64,000 nt of DNA. Origin: Vallitalea guaymasensis (GTDB lineage Bacteria > Bacillota > Clostridia > Lachnospirales > Vallitaleaceae). Below, one piece after another: positions 37,764 through 47,713 of the stretch. How positions within the stretch are numbered: position 1 is the first letter of the stretch; each line of letters starts with the position of its first letter. The DNA is taken from positions 5,146,001-5,210,000 of the forward strand of contig NZ_CP058561.1 in assembly GCF_018141425.1 (NCBI RefSeq), read 5' to 3'. The position numbers and the translations under genes are program-made. The notes beneath the pieces are model-generated. The model searched no databases. It was not told the origin of the DNA and was given only the letters and a program-made list of their open reading frames with translations.

Positions 37764-39524
37764 ATGAAAAATAGAATCAAGTATTTTTTCCTTAGCTTAA
37801 AAATAAAAAAGAAATTCATGCTGGGTATGCTGTTAATAATTCTAATTTTATCATCATGTATAGGCAAACTAACTTTTAATGCATCAAAAGAATTGATAAA
37901 AAGAAACACTATAGAATTAACTACTGAACTTCTTAATCAATATGCTGAAAACATATATAATAAAACTGAAGCTCTAAGAGAAACTGCATTTCAAGCTAGT
38001 AAGGAATTTGTTAAGAATAATTCTCTAGATAATAATATGTATATAAGAGATATAGAAGTTTTGATAAATAGAAGGCTCAACGATATGGTTAGTCAATATC
38101 GGTCATCTTCTAATGATTACATTGAGGCTGTCTGTGTTACAGGCAATGATGGTTATTTTTATTGGGGACATAAGGATAATGTTAATAAATATTATATAGA
38201 TAATGATTATATCAGAAAGACTATTCTGCTTCTTAAAAACCAAGAAGAAAGTTCTTTTTGGATGCCAACAGAAAATAATGAAACAATTATATTTGTATCC
38301 AAAATGGTTTCTCCAGATACTCTTATATCACATGGATATATTATTCTATTTATAAATAAAGATTATTTTCTAACATTAGATAATAAAACATCTAGTATAA
38401 GTAATGACCAAATTGCTATTATCAAAGGAAATAACGAAGTATTGATAAAAGATGATATACTGGGAAAAGAAGAAATTCTACAGGATATCAACTCTAGAAA
38501 GGAAAGAATTTTTTCAATAGAGGATAATGGTGTGAAGTACTCTGCTGTCAGTACTAAAATACAAAATAAGAACTGGAAAGTCATATCAATCATATCAGAA
38601 AAAAAATTATTAAGTAACATTAATCATTTAAGAACAATAATTACTTTAGTCTGCATTGTCATATCAATGTTGGCATTAATTATTGCATATATTATTGCTG
38701 GAGGAGTAACCAAAAACATAAGGTTATTGGAGAAAAACATGCAAAAAGTAGAAGATGGTAATTTTAATGTTAGGGTCAAACCAAGTACATATGATGAAGT
38801 AGGTTTACTTTCTCTAAGATTCAATTATATGATGAAAAAAATCAATGAACTTATAAATACAGTTTATGTTGAAAGGATTAAAAAACAGGAAGCAGAATTT
38901 GAGGTATTGAAAGCTCAGATTAATCCTCATTTTCTTTACAATACATTAGGTAGTGTAAAATGGTTGTCTAGAATGCAAGGTGAGAAAAAAATAGAAGACA
39001 TGGTAGACTCGCTTATCTACATATTAAGAGTATCCATCAAAGGTGATAAATATATTACAATCAATGATGAATTATTATATATCAATAAGTACATTGATCT
39101 ACAAAAGATTCGTTTTGAAGATAGATTCAGGATGGTATATAATATTGACACAGATATAATGAATTGTTATGTATTACAATTCATTCTGCAACCTATAGTT
39201 GAGAATGCTATTTATCATGGGTTGGAAATATCAAAAGGCAATGGGATTATTACTATAAATGGGTTTAAAAAAGATGAATCCATAATTCTAGAGGTCATTG
39301 ATAATGGAGTAGGTATGACAGAAGAACAGTATAATAAAATCATCAGTGACGATAATACCAAGTATTCTGGATTGAATAGTATAGGAATAGCTAATGTGGA
39401 TAAGAGGATCAAAATGTATTTTGGTACTTCTAATGGTATTACAATAAAAAGTGAATTAGGTAAAGGTACAACAGTATCAATTACTTTGCCATATATTGAA
39501 AACAGATATGATCTAGATGATTAG
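37764..39524 (+). CDS. Sensor histidine kinase, YesM type
   Basis: This 586-residue membrane sensor has a membrane segment at about 17-37, a large extracellular domain (about 38-285), a second segment (about 290-312), a HAMP domain, then the YesM-type His kinase domain with H389 in INPHFLYNTL and an ATPase domain with VENAIYHGLE and GVGMTEEQ. Kinases of this type usually sense sugars or binding proteins next to the ABC transporter they control. The partner regulator follows immediately. Confidence 0.94.
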   Translation: MKNRIKYFFLSLKIKKKFMLGMLLIILILSSCIGKLTFNASKELIKRNTIELTTELLNQYAENIYNKTEALRETAFQASKEFVKNNSLDNNMYIRDIEVLINRRLNDMVSQYRSSSNDYIEAVCVTGNDGYFYWGHKDNVNKYYIDNDYIRKTILLLKNQEESSFWMPTENNETIIFVSKMVSPDTLISHGYIILFINKDYFLTLDNKTSSISNDQIAIIKGNNEVLIKDDILGKEEILQDINSRKERIFSIEDNGVKYSAVSTKIQNKNWKVISIISEKKLLSNINHLRTIITLVCIVISMLALIIAYIIAGGVTKNIRLLEKNMQKVEDGNFNVRVKPSTYDEVGLLSLRFNYMMKKINELINTVYVERIKKQEAEFEVLKAQINPHFLYNTLGSVKWLSRMQGEKKIEDMVDSLIYILRVSIKGDKYITINDELLYINKYIDLQKIRFEDRFRMVYNIDTDIMNCYVLQFILQPIVENAIYHGLEISKGNGIITINGFKKDESIILEVIDNGVGMTEEQYNKIISDDNTKYSGLNSIGIANVDKRIKMYFGTSNGITIKSELGKGTTVSITLPYIENRYDLDD

Positions 39525-39539
39525 TTGTGGGGGACTATT

Positions 39540-41072
39540 ATGTTGAATGTTATGATTGTTGAAGATGATGTAATGTATCGTTATGCATTAAAAACAGTTA
39601 TTAATTGGGAACAGTATGGCTTTACTATTATGGATGAAGCCATTAACGGAAAAGATGCTATCATTAAGTTAGGTGCCAATAAACCAGATATTCTTATTAC
39701 AGATATAAGTATGCCTGAGCTTAACGGTATTTCTCTAATTAAATATGTTAAAGAGAATTATCCAGACATTAAGATACTCGTTCTAAGCTCTTATGATGAT
39801 TATAAGTTTGTTAGAGATGCATTGCTCCTTGGAGCTTTGGATTATATTTTGAAGTATGAACTAGAAAAGGAGAAATTAGTTAATCTACTTGATAATATTA
39901 AGAAAGATATTGAAAAAGAAAGACATACCAAAGTTACTATAAAAGAAAATCAACTAATTAATGATATCATAACAGGAAATGAAATAAGAGACATAAAGGA
40001 AAGATTAAAAGAGATAAAGAAAGGTTTTTCCCCTGGAGTGGTAATGAATGTTAAGTTCAAGGAATTAGCATCAAGCAAAGAACAGGATAATAATTTATTG
40101 TTTCATAATATTTTGGATGGTAAGGAATCAAAATACATTCTAGGAATTAATGAAAATAAATGCTGTATTCTATTAGACATAAGAGATGTAAAAAGCGAAT
40201 TTAAGATTCATACTTTTTTGCAAGAGTTAAGTAAATATATTATTGAGGAATTGAATAAAAATAATATATCCAATTGTCAAATAGGAATCAGTGATATCTT
40301 TAATGATATCAATAGGTATCAGGTTTATTTTAAACAGGCAGTAATATCATTGGAGTATAGTTTCTACGAAAAGAATAAGAAAGTTTTCTTTTATTCCAAT
40401 GACCTTATTGCAAATAAGAATCAAAAACTGGATATTTTATTGAATCATCTGAAAGAAAATACTATCAGTGGAGATATTGATAAGGTAAGAAAAGCCATAA
40501 ATAATATATTTGGCTTCATATGTAAATATAAGTTGTCTAAAAGAGAATTGAAAAAAGTATTATTGGATTTATATATCATGTACAATAATATATCCAAAGA
40601 ATTACAGCAAGAAACTAATGATAAATTAGGAGTAATGGAAGTACTATTAAACGATCAGATTAATGATGTAAGGATATTGGAGGAAAAATATTTACATAGC
40701 TATGGTCAATTATGTAGAACAGTGCAAAATAAACAATATAGTATGGGAATACAAAGAATCGTCAATTACATAGAAAATAATTATACATCATCTAATTTAA
40801 CCGTGGATAAAATAGCCCATATACATGATATAACTCCTAATTACTTATCACTTATCTTTAAAAAGGAAACAGGTGTAAAGATAACTGACTATATCAATAA
40901 TCTTAAAATAAAAGAGGCTAAAAGATTGCTTAGAAGCAGTAATAAGAAAGTATATGAGATAGCTTATGATGTAGGGTTCAACAATGTTACTTATTTTTGT
41001 ACCATATTCAAAAGAAAATGTGGTTTAACTGTGAAAGAATATATGAGTCAAGATAGGAAAATGACCATATAA
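39540..41072 (+). CDS. Response regulator with AraC-type DNA-binding domain, YesN type
   Basis: This 510-residue regulator has an N-terminal receiver with VEDDVMYR and the phosphoacceptor D55 (ITDISMPELNG), a middle region of about 280 residues, and two C-terminal AraC helix-turn-helix motifs (VDKIAHIHDITPNYLSLIFK and VYEIAYDVGFNNVTYFCTIF). ATG 39540 is preferred because GGGGG lies 6 bases before it. It should activate the transporter and the glycosidase genes in response to the adjacent kinase. Confidence 0.94.
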   Translation: MLNVMIVEDDVMYRYALKTVINWEQYGFTIMDEAINGKDAIIKLGANKPDILITDISMPELNGISLIKYVKENYPDIKILVLSSYDDYKFVRDALLLGALDYILKYELEKEKLVNLLDNIKKDIEKERHTKVTIKENQLINDIITGNEIRDIKERLKEIKKGFSPGVVMNVKFKELASSKEQDNNLLFHNILDGKESKYILGINENKCCILLDIRDVKSEFKIHTFLQELSKYIIEELNKNNISNCQIGISDIFNDINRYQVYFKQAVISLEYSFYEKNKKVFFYSNDLIANKNQKLDILLNHLKENTISGDIDKVRKAINNIFGFICKYKLSKRELKKVLLDLYIMYNNISKELQQETNDKLGVMEVLLNDQINDVRILEEKYLHSYGQLCRTVQNKQYSMGIQRIVNYIENNYTSSNLTVDKIAHIHDITPNYLSLIFKKETGVKITDYINNLKIKEAKRLLRSSNKKVYEIAYDVGFNNVTYFCTIFKRKCGLTVKEYMSQDRKMTI

Positions 41073-41095
41073 ATGCTTAAGGAGGTCTGATTTAC

Positions 41096-43468
41096 TTGGT
41101 GATACGCAAAAAGATGAACATAAATTATGGATGGAAATTTTATAAGGGAGATGAACCAAAGGCTTCATATAGAGGTTTTGATGATAGTGACTGGAGAGCT
41201 GTTACGGTTCCACACGATTGGTCAGTTGAATACGATTTTGATAAATCTTACGCAAGTGCAACTGGTTATCTATGCGGTGGTATAGGATGGTATCGTAAGT
41301 CCTTTGATTTCCCTTTTGATATAACTGATAAAAGAGTCTATATTACCTTTGAAGGTATATATAATAATTCTAGGATATGGTGTAATTCTAATAATCTAGG
41401 CAATCGTCCTAATGGGTATAGCACTTTTACAATGGATATTACAGATTTTGTTGAGAATAAAAATAATATCATTTCTGTGAAGGTTGAGCATTCTGACTTA
41501 GCTGATTCAAGATGGTTTACGGGTTCTGGAATTTATAGGAATGTTTATTTGACTATTACAGATAATATACATTTTGATATGGATGATGTATATGTTAAGA
41601 CGTCTAGTATAAATAAATCTGAAGCTGTTGTAGAAGCTGATATAGCAATATCAAATAATAAGGTTAAAGATGCTAATATTCTTCTAAAAACTACTATTGT
41701 CAATAGTGAGTCCAATGAAGTTATAGAAGAAAGCTTATCCGCTATAGGAGACAGTAAAACTATTAAAACTATACATATGAAAGTCAATAATCCTATACTA
41801 TGGTCTACCTACAATCCTTTTCTTTATCAGTTGCATTCAGAGATTATATTAGATGGAAAGGTTATTGATGATATTGATATTGATTTTGGAATAAGGGATT
41901 TTAGATTTGATAGTAGTAAGGGATTTTATCTAAATGATGAAAATATCAAATTAAAAGGTGTCTGCTTGCATCATGATGCAGGATGCCTTGGTGCTGCTGC
42001 GACTGAAGTAATATGGAAAAGACGACTGGAAAAACTTAAAAAGATGGGTTGTAATGCAATAAGAACAAGTCATAATCCAGTAGCGCCATTTTTCTTAGAG
42101 TTATGTGATAAAATGGGATTTTTGGTGATAGAAGAGGCTTTTGACGAATGGGAAGGCATTAAAAATAAATGGTGGCAAGGTCATAATGTATATCCACCAA
42201 AACATTTTGGATATGGAAAGGATTTTCCTGTATGGGGTGAAACGGATATAAAATCCATGATATTGAGAGATAGAAATCATCCTAGTATCATTATGTGGAG
42301 TATAGGTAATGAAATTGATTATCCCAATGATCCATATTGTCATCCATATTTTAAGATGATGGAAGGTAACAATGATTCCAATAAACCTAAAGAAGAAATG
42401 CAATATGACCCTAATAAACCAAAAGCCAATAGACTTAAATCCATATCAAAAAGGCTATGTAGATATGTAAAAGAATGTGATACAACACGTCCTGTTACAG
42501 CTGCACTCGCTTTCCCAGAATTATCTAACCTAGTTGGTTATTCGGATCAGTTAGATGTGGTAGGTTACAATTATAAAGAAAATCTATATGATGAACATCA
42601 TAAAGAATATCCAGATAGAGTTCTGTATGGAAGCGAGAATAGTAAGACTACTGAACAATGGATGGTTGTAGAAAATAATGATTTCATATGTGGACAATTT
42701 CTATGGACTGGAGTAGATTATCTTGGAGAAGCTTTAGGCTGGCCTATTAGAGTATCTCCAACAGGTTTTCTTGATACGGCAGGATTTGAAAAAAGTAATT
42801 ATTACCAAAGAATGAGTTTATGGAGTGCTGAACCCGTTTTACATATAACAACAATGAAATCAACAGATTTCAAACAGGAAAAACTTGAAGATCTGTCAGG
42901 TGACAATGAACACTGGAACTGGAATCTCCATGAAAAAATACAAGTAATATGTACTACTAACTGTAGAAAAGTTGAACTTTTTTTCAATGACATATCATTA
43001 GGAGTAAAAAACTTGGAAGATTATCCGAATCATTATATAGATTGGGAAGTTGAATATAAACCTGGTGTACTAGAAGCTGTGGGTAAAACCATTGATGGAA
43101 AGCAGTATCGCACTGAGCTAAAAACTGTATCTTCACCAAATAAAATTAAAATGAATCCACTTAGCACCATATTAAATGCAGATGGTCAAGATATCTCTCA
43201 GATTGAGATTTATATTTATGACAAAGATAATAATATAGTGTCATACTCAGACAATGAAATAACCCTTGATATTGATGGAGAATGTGAATTCCTTGGGATG
43301 GAAAATGGATGTTGTGATGATTTAACTCCTTATAGGAGTAAAACAAGAAAAACCAATAATGGACGATTGATTGCTTATATAAGACCATCAATAACACCTG
43401 GCAAAATATATGTTACAGCTTCCTCTAAAGGTCTTGAATCTGATAAGATTGAAATACAAGTAAAATAA
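41096..43468 (+). CDS. GH2 beta-galactosidase-like glycoside hydrolase, cytoplasmic
   Basis: This 790-residue GH2 enzyme has an N-terminal sugar-binding domain (VPHDWSVEYDF), a jelly-roll with the CGGIGWYRK segment, an Ig-like domain, then the TIM barrel with acid/base E406 in WSIGNEID and probable nucleophile E514 in GSENSK. A C-terminal Ig-like extension follows (about 680-790). There is no signal peptide. The start is TTG 41096 with AAGGAGG upstream; GTG 41099 is an alternative. Imported galacto-oligosaccharides are the likely substrate, inferred from the locus. Confidence 0.9.
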   Translation: MVIRKKMNINYGWKFYKGDEPKASYRGFDDSDWRAVTVPHDWSVEYDFDKSYASATGYLCGGIGWYRKSFDFPFDITDKRVYITFEGIYNNSRIWCNSNNLGNRPNGYSTFTMDITDFVENKNNIISVKVEHSDLADSRWFTGSGIYRNVYLTITDNIHFDMDDVYVKTSSINKSEAVVEADIAISNNKVKDANILLKTTIVNSESNEVIEESLSAIGDSKTIKTIHMKVNNPILWSTYNPFLYQLHSEIILDGKVIDDIDIDFGIRDFRFDSSKGFYLNDENIKLKGVCLHHDAGCLGAAATEVIWKRRLEKLKKMGCNAIRTSHNPVAPFFLELCDKMGFLVIEEAFDEWEGIKNKWWQGHNVYPPKHFGYGKDFPVWGETDIKSMILRDRNHPSIIMWSIGNEIDYPNDPYCHPYFKMMEGNNDSNKPKEEMQYDPNKPKANRLKSISKRLCRYVKECDTTRPVTAALAFPELSNLVGYSDQLDVVGYNYKENLYDEHHKEYPDRVLYGSENSKTTEQWMVVENNDFICGQFLWTGVDYLGEALGWPIRVSPTGFLDTAGFEKSNYYQRMSLWSAEPVLHITTMKSTDFKQEKLEDLSGDNEHWNWNLHEKIQVICTTNCRKVELFFNDISLGVKNLEDYPNHYIDWEVEYKPGVLEAVGKTIDGKQYRTELKTVSSPNKIKMNPLSTILNADGQDISQIEIYIYDKDNNIVSYSDNEITLDIDGECEFLGMENGCCDDLTPYRSKTRKTNNGRLIAYIRPSITPGKIYVTASSKGLESDKIEIQVK

Positions 43469-43510
43469 ATCATAGAATAATTAAGTAAATAGTAGAATAG
43501 TTAAATTTAT

Positions 43511-43620
43511 TCCCTCTTCCCTGATGTTATAATTATTATGTTATTATACAATTCAACTGCTATTAATTTTATCAAGGTATTTAATGGTTAGTTGAAAATA
43601 GCTATAAAGGAGAAGAGGGA
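43511..43620 (+). promoter_or_regulatory. Long-range complementarity covering the GH30 ribosome binding site, with internal -10 box
   Basis: TCCCTCTTC (43511-43519) is a perfect complement of GAAGAGGGA (43612-43620), the stretch joining the ribosome binding site to the ATG. A TATAAT box lies at 43528-43533 between the two arms. A transcript reading in from upstream could fold and hide the start, whereas one from the internal box would not. Confidence 0.4.
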
Positions 43621-45626
43621 TGTTATTATTTAACCGCAAAAACAAAATATTTTTTACGTTTATGTTAATTACTTTTCTACTATTTGCAAATGCTAGCAAA
43701 GTAACTTATGCAAATGAAGACAATGTTATCGTAATTGATCCTTTTGGTGAGAGACAAACTTTTGAAGGCTGGGGTACAACCTTATGCTGGTGGGCTAATA
43801 TAATTGGGGGTTGGTCAGAAGAAAATGTTGACAAGGTTATGGATTTGCTCTATTCACCAACAGAGGGGTTAGGTTTTACTGTAGCAAGGTATAATATCGG
43901 AGGTGGGGACAATCCTACTCATTCACATATGAGGATTGGTGGAGATGTACCTGGATATTTACCAATAGAAGGTGGTAGCTATGATTGGACCAAAGATGCG
44001 AATCAACGTAAGATTCTTGATGAAGCTATTGAAAGAGGTGCTGATATATTAGAAGCTTTTTCCAATAGTCCACCCTATTGGATGACTTATAGTGGCTGTT
44101 CAGCAGGAAATACTTTTCCATGGGATGATAACCTGAAAGAAGATTGTTTTGATGATTTTGCTGATTATTTAACTGAGGTAGTTAAACATTTCAGGGATGA
44201 ATGGGGTATTACTTTTAGGACTTTATCACCAATTAATGAACCATCCACTGGTTTGGGATGGAAAGCTTTTAATAATCAAGAAGGCTGTGATTGGTCTAAG
44301 GAAAGTCAAGAAAAGATCTATAGAGAGCTGTACAATAGTTTAGTTCAAAAAGGGCTTATTAATCAAATTAAGATCTCAGGTAATGAAGAGACTAATCTTG
44401 ATTGGACTCTTAACATGGAAGATTATTCTCAGGATGTCATAGATAGTATATGGCAGATTAATACTCATTCTTATCATGGGACTAAAAGACCAGAAGTTAA
44501 AAGTCTAGCTAGATTCATGAATAAAAAAATATGGATGTCAGAAACAGACAGTTCACCTACATTACCACTTAGCGGTGGCGCTCATGATCATCACGGCGAG
44601 CATGCAATGGAAGAAGCTATGTGGTTAGCAGAAAAAATATATTATGATGTTTATGATATAGGAGCAGAAGCTTGGGTATTCTGGCAAGCTGTTGAAGATG
44701 AGACAGGAGCCGTAGAATGTGACCATAGTTTTGGATTGATTCATACACCATTCAATCAAGATAATGATAATTACATATTAACTAAAAAATATTATACAAT
44801 GGCCCAATACAGTAAATTCATTCGTCCAGGATATAAAATAATATATAATGGTGTTTCAAAAACATTAGCAGCCTATGGGGAAAATGATAACAAACTAGTT
44901 CTTGTGGCTTATAATGATACAAATAATTTAAAAACATACAGATATGATTTATCAAGATTTGATACTTTGGGTGATATCCAAGCTTATAGAACAAGTATTA
45001 ACGAGGATCTTCAACAGATTGAAAACTTTGCTATAACTGAAGATATCCTAGAAATATCATTACCAGCTAAATCAGTTACTACTATGGTCGTTGATGCTGA
45101 CTATCATAATAATGATAATATAATGTACTATGTTGATTGTGGTAATGTAGAACATAGTAATTCTTTTTCTAATATTGAATCTAATAATAATCTAAGAAAT
45201 AGTGTACCTGACCAAGCTTATGGAATAGATACTATAAGCAATTATTCTTGGGGTTACGAAACAGATGGAGGAACAACTGTAGTGCCTCATATAGATGATA
45301 TGTTCTTTAGTATAAGAACAGATGAAAGCTTATTAGGCGGCCGGGGAATCACATATAAATTTGAGGTGCCAAATGGTTTTTATAATATTGACCTTGGTTT
45401 TAGAGACCCTTGGTCTCACTCTTATCGTAAAATGGATATTACAATTGAGGGGGATTTGAAAACCTGGAGATATGTACCACCTCGTTGGGAAGGAATAAAG
45501 AGTTATAAGGGTATTGAAGTTAATGATGGGATATTAACAATAGAGATAGATAGATGTAAGCATATTATTGATAATAATGCAGATGCAATGATTAGTTTTA
45601 TACGAGTAGATAGATGTACAGAGTAA
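43620..45626 (+). CDS. Secreted GH30 glycosidase, endo-beta-1,6-galactanase-like
   Basis: This 668-residue exported enzyme has a signal peptide (basic start, hydrophobic 10-24, cleavage near ANA/YAN). The catalytic TIM barrel opens with FEGWGTTLCWWANIIGGW-like residues split by variation, the hallmark of the GH30 subgroup of beta-1,6-galactanases. Acid/base is E207 (SPINEPSTG) and the nucleophile is E308 (MSETDSS). A beta-rich side domain and a C-terminal malectin-like or CBM-like domain follow (about 505-668). It would cut galactan side chains outside the cell for the ABC importer. Confidence 0.88.
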   Translation: MLLFNRKNKIFFTFMLITFLLFANASKVTYANEDNVIVIDPFGERQTFEGWGTTLCWWANIIGGWSEENVDKVMDLLYSPTEGLGFTVARYNIGGGDNPTHSHMRIGGDVPGYLPIEGGSYDWTKDANQRKILDEAIERGADILEAFSNSPPYWMTYSGCSAGNTFPWDDNLKEDCFDDFADYLTEVVKHFRDEWGITFRTLSPINEPSTGLGWKAFNNQEGCDWSKESQEKIYRELYNSLVQKGLINQIKISGNEETNLDWTLNMEDYSQDVIDSIWQINTHSYHGTKRPEVKSLARFMNKKIWMSETDSSPTLPLSGGAHDHHGEHAMEEAMWLAEKIYYDVYDIGAEAWVFWQAVEDETGAVECDHSFGLIHTPFNQDNDNYILTKKYYTMAQYSKFIRPGYKIIYNGVSKTLAAYGENDNKLVLVAYNDTNNLKTYRYDLSRFDTLGDIQAYRTSINEDLQQIENFAITEDILEISLPAKSVTTMVVDADYHNNDNIMYYVDCGNVEHSNSFSNIESNNNLRNSVPDQAYGIDTISNYSWGYETDGGTTVVPHIDDMFFSIRTDESLLGGRGITYKFEVPNGFYNIDLGFRDPWSHSYRKMDITIEGDLKTWRYVPPRWEGIKSYKGIEVNDGILTIEIDRCKHIIDNNADAMISFIRVDRCTE

Positions 45627-45805
45627 TTATTATCAACTAATATTCAATTTTTGACAGACTATCAAAAAGTATACATTTAAATACAAAAAAAATATAGGTA
45701 TGTATATATAAAATGATTTATTATATTATTGACATAAATTATCCAAGGGAGTATATTGAAGTTGAAATTATTAATAACTTATATAACTACATGGAGGTAA
45801 AATTT

Positions 45806-46639
45806 ATGAAAGTACAATTTTTGGGAACAGCGGCTGCTGAAGGCATACCTGCATTATTTTGTAATTGTCCAATATGTATGGAATCCAAAAAACTTGGAGG
45901 AAAGAATATTAGAAAACGTTCAAGTATCATTATTGATGATAAGATAGTTATTGATTTCACTAATGATGTAATGCATCATGTTCATACCTATGGGATAGAC
46001 TATTCTAGATTAGAATATTTGTTGATTACACATTCTCATAGTGACCATTTCAATTATTATGATCTAGAATTCAAATTACCATGTTATAGAAATGAGGGTA
46101 ATCCAAAGTTGAATATCTATGCTAATCAAACATGTTTAGATATATTAGACCAGTTTGAGGATTTCTCAGGTGATATTAATGAACATTTTACACTTAATAG
46201 AGCTGAGCCATTCAAAACATTCTTTATCGAAGATTATAAGATAACACCATTAACTGCTAAACATAGTACTATGTATAAGGAAGAAGAGTGTCTAATATAT
46301 ATAATTGAACATGAAGGTAAAAGGATGTTGTACGGTTTGGATTCAGGTTATTATTTTGACAATGTTATTGAGCATATAACTAATCTTTATTTTGACTTAG
46401 CCATATTAGATTGTACATGTGGTTTTGGTGAAATCAATGAAAATTCAACTCATATGTGCTTGAAAGATAATGAACGGATTGTACATATATTAAGAGAAAA
46501 CAATGCATTAGATGAAAAAAGTACAGTTATATCTCAACATTTTTCACATAATGGACTTGTTGTTTATGATAGAGATAAAGATACATTTAAGAATAAAGGT
46601 TTAATAATGGCTTATGATGGAATGAAAATAGAAGTTTAA
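45806..46639 (+). CDS. PhnP-like metallo-beta-lactamase fold phosphodiesterase
   Basis: This 277-residue MBL-fold hydrolase has the structural zinc Cys cluster FCNCPIC (C19, C21, C24) that characterises PhnP, and the catalytic metal motif THSHSDH. PhnP opens cyclic ribose phosphates in phosphonate breakdown. No phosphonate genes lie here, so the substrate may be a cyclic sugar phosphate from glycan breakdown, which is inference. ATG 45806 with GGAGG 8 bases upstream is chosen over the earlier in-frame ATG at 45713. Confidence 0.85.
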   Translation: MKVQFLGTAAAEGIPALFCNCPICMESKKLGGKNIRKRSSIIIDDKIVIDFTNDVMHHVHTYGIDYSRLEYLLITHSHSDHFNYYDLEFKLPCYRNEGNPKLNIYANQTCLDILDQFEDFSGDINEHFTLNRAEPFKTFFIEDYKITPLTAKHSTMYKEEECLIYIIEHEGKRMLYGLDSGYYFDNVIEHITNLYFDLAILDCTCGFGEINENSTHMCLKDNERIVHILRENNALDEKSTVISQHFSHNGLVVYDRDKDTFKNKGLIMAYDGMKIEV

Positions 46640-46650
46640 TATTGACTATA

Positions 46651-46750
46651 AAATAAGGGGCTATCGGATAATACATTTTTGTAGATGGCTACAAGTCTAT
46701 CTTCCTTGATATTGACGTTAAAAATGTATTATACGATAGCTCCTTATTTT
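46651..46750. repeat. 100-bp palindromic element flanked by TA, between convergent genes
   Basis: The arms 46651-46680 and 46720-46749 pair over about 30 bases with one G-U wobble and one mismatch; the loop is 39 bases. TA dinucleotides lie immediately outside both ends (46649-46650 and 46751-46752), although AT-rich DNA makes this weak evidence. It may be a small non-autonomous transposon relic (MITE) or an unusually long bidirectional terminator. Confidence 0.7.
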
Positions 46751-46769
46751 TAATTGTAGGACAGTTTAT

Positions 46770-47606
46770 TCAGATTTTTTTATAGGTCAACTGTCTATAT
46801 TGTTTTGGAGATAATCCAGTCTGTTTTTTGAAAACAAGGGAAAAATAATATGGAGTGCTAAATCCCACTAGTTCTGATATCAATTTTATACTTTCATTAT
46901 TAATAGTTAATAGTTCCTTAGCTCTTTCGATACGCAGTCTGTTTATATATTCCATAGGAGACAGACCAAAAGTACTTGTGAATAACCTTATCAAGTAATT
47001 AGGATGAAGATTCATATAGTCAGCAAGTACATTAATAGTTATTTTATTATGGAGATTTTTTTCTATAAAATCTAGTAGTAAATTTAGCTTAGTATCTGTC
47101 ATTTGCGTTTTGAGAGTAATATCATTTTTACAAATCTCTGAAAAATATGTAGATAATAGCTGCATTAATGTTGCTTGAGCATTCAATGGTGAGAAAGGAT
47201 TATCACTATTATAGTAAGCAGTCAAGTCCTCAAAAAGTGAAATAATCTTTTGGGGATTTTTTATTGTCTTTATGTAGGGTATATCTAGAAAATCTGATAT
47301 GGGAATTGAACCGATATATGCATTGAAGTGGCACCAGTGTTTAGTATAAGTTTTTGGACCTATTGTAGAATATCCATGTGTACAACCTTCTGGTATAAAC
47401 ATTAAATCTCCTGCTTTTGGATAATATGCAATATCATCAATGTAAACTACACCGTAACCTTTTTCAATAAAATATATTTTACAATAACCTAGGTTGTTTT
47501 GGGTGTCTTTCCAACTTAGAGGAACTTGATTGTAGGCTGATATTATTAAATTAACTCTAAGATAAGACATATATTTTGAAATCATTTTATCCTGTGATTT
47601 TGACAT
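46770..47606 (-). CDS. AraC-family transcriptional regulator with cupin sensor domain
   Basis: This 278-residue regulator has an N-terminal AraC-type cupin (about 20-150; YCKIYFIEKGYGVVYID and GDLMFIPEGCTHGY) that should bind a sugar, and two C-terminal HTH motifs (INVLADYMNLHPNYLIRLF and IKLISELVGFSTPYYFSLVF). AAGGAG lies 6 bases before the ATG. It is divergent from the GH29 gene, which is 107 bases away, so it probably controls that gene. Confidence 0.93.
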   Translation of the reverse strand: MSKSQDKMISKYMSYLRVNLIISAYNQVPLSWKDTQNNLGYCKIYFIEKGYGVVYIDDIAYYPKAGDLMFIPEGCTHGYSTIGPKTYTKHWCHFNAYIGSIPISDFLDIPYIKTIKNPQKIISLFEDLTAYYNSDNPFSPLNAQATLMQLLSTYFSEICKNDITLKTQMTDTKLNLLLDFIEKNLHNKITINVLADYMNLHPNYLIRLFTSTFGLSPMEYINRLRIERAKELLTINNESIKLISELVGFSTPYYFSLVFKKQTGLSPKQYRQLTYKKI

Positions 47607-47713
47607 CTTCTTCTCCTTAATATAAATATTATAAAAATAGGTTAGTATTTTATATTTATATTATATCACAGATTAATTAATATATAAATATATTAGGGAA
47701 GGGAGAAGATTTC

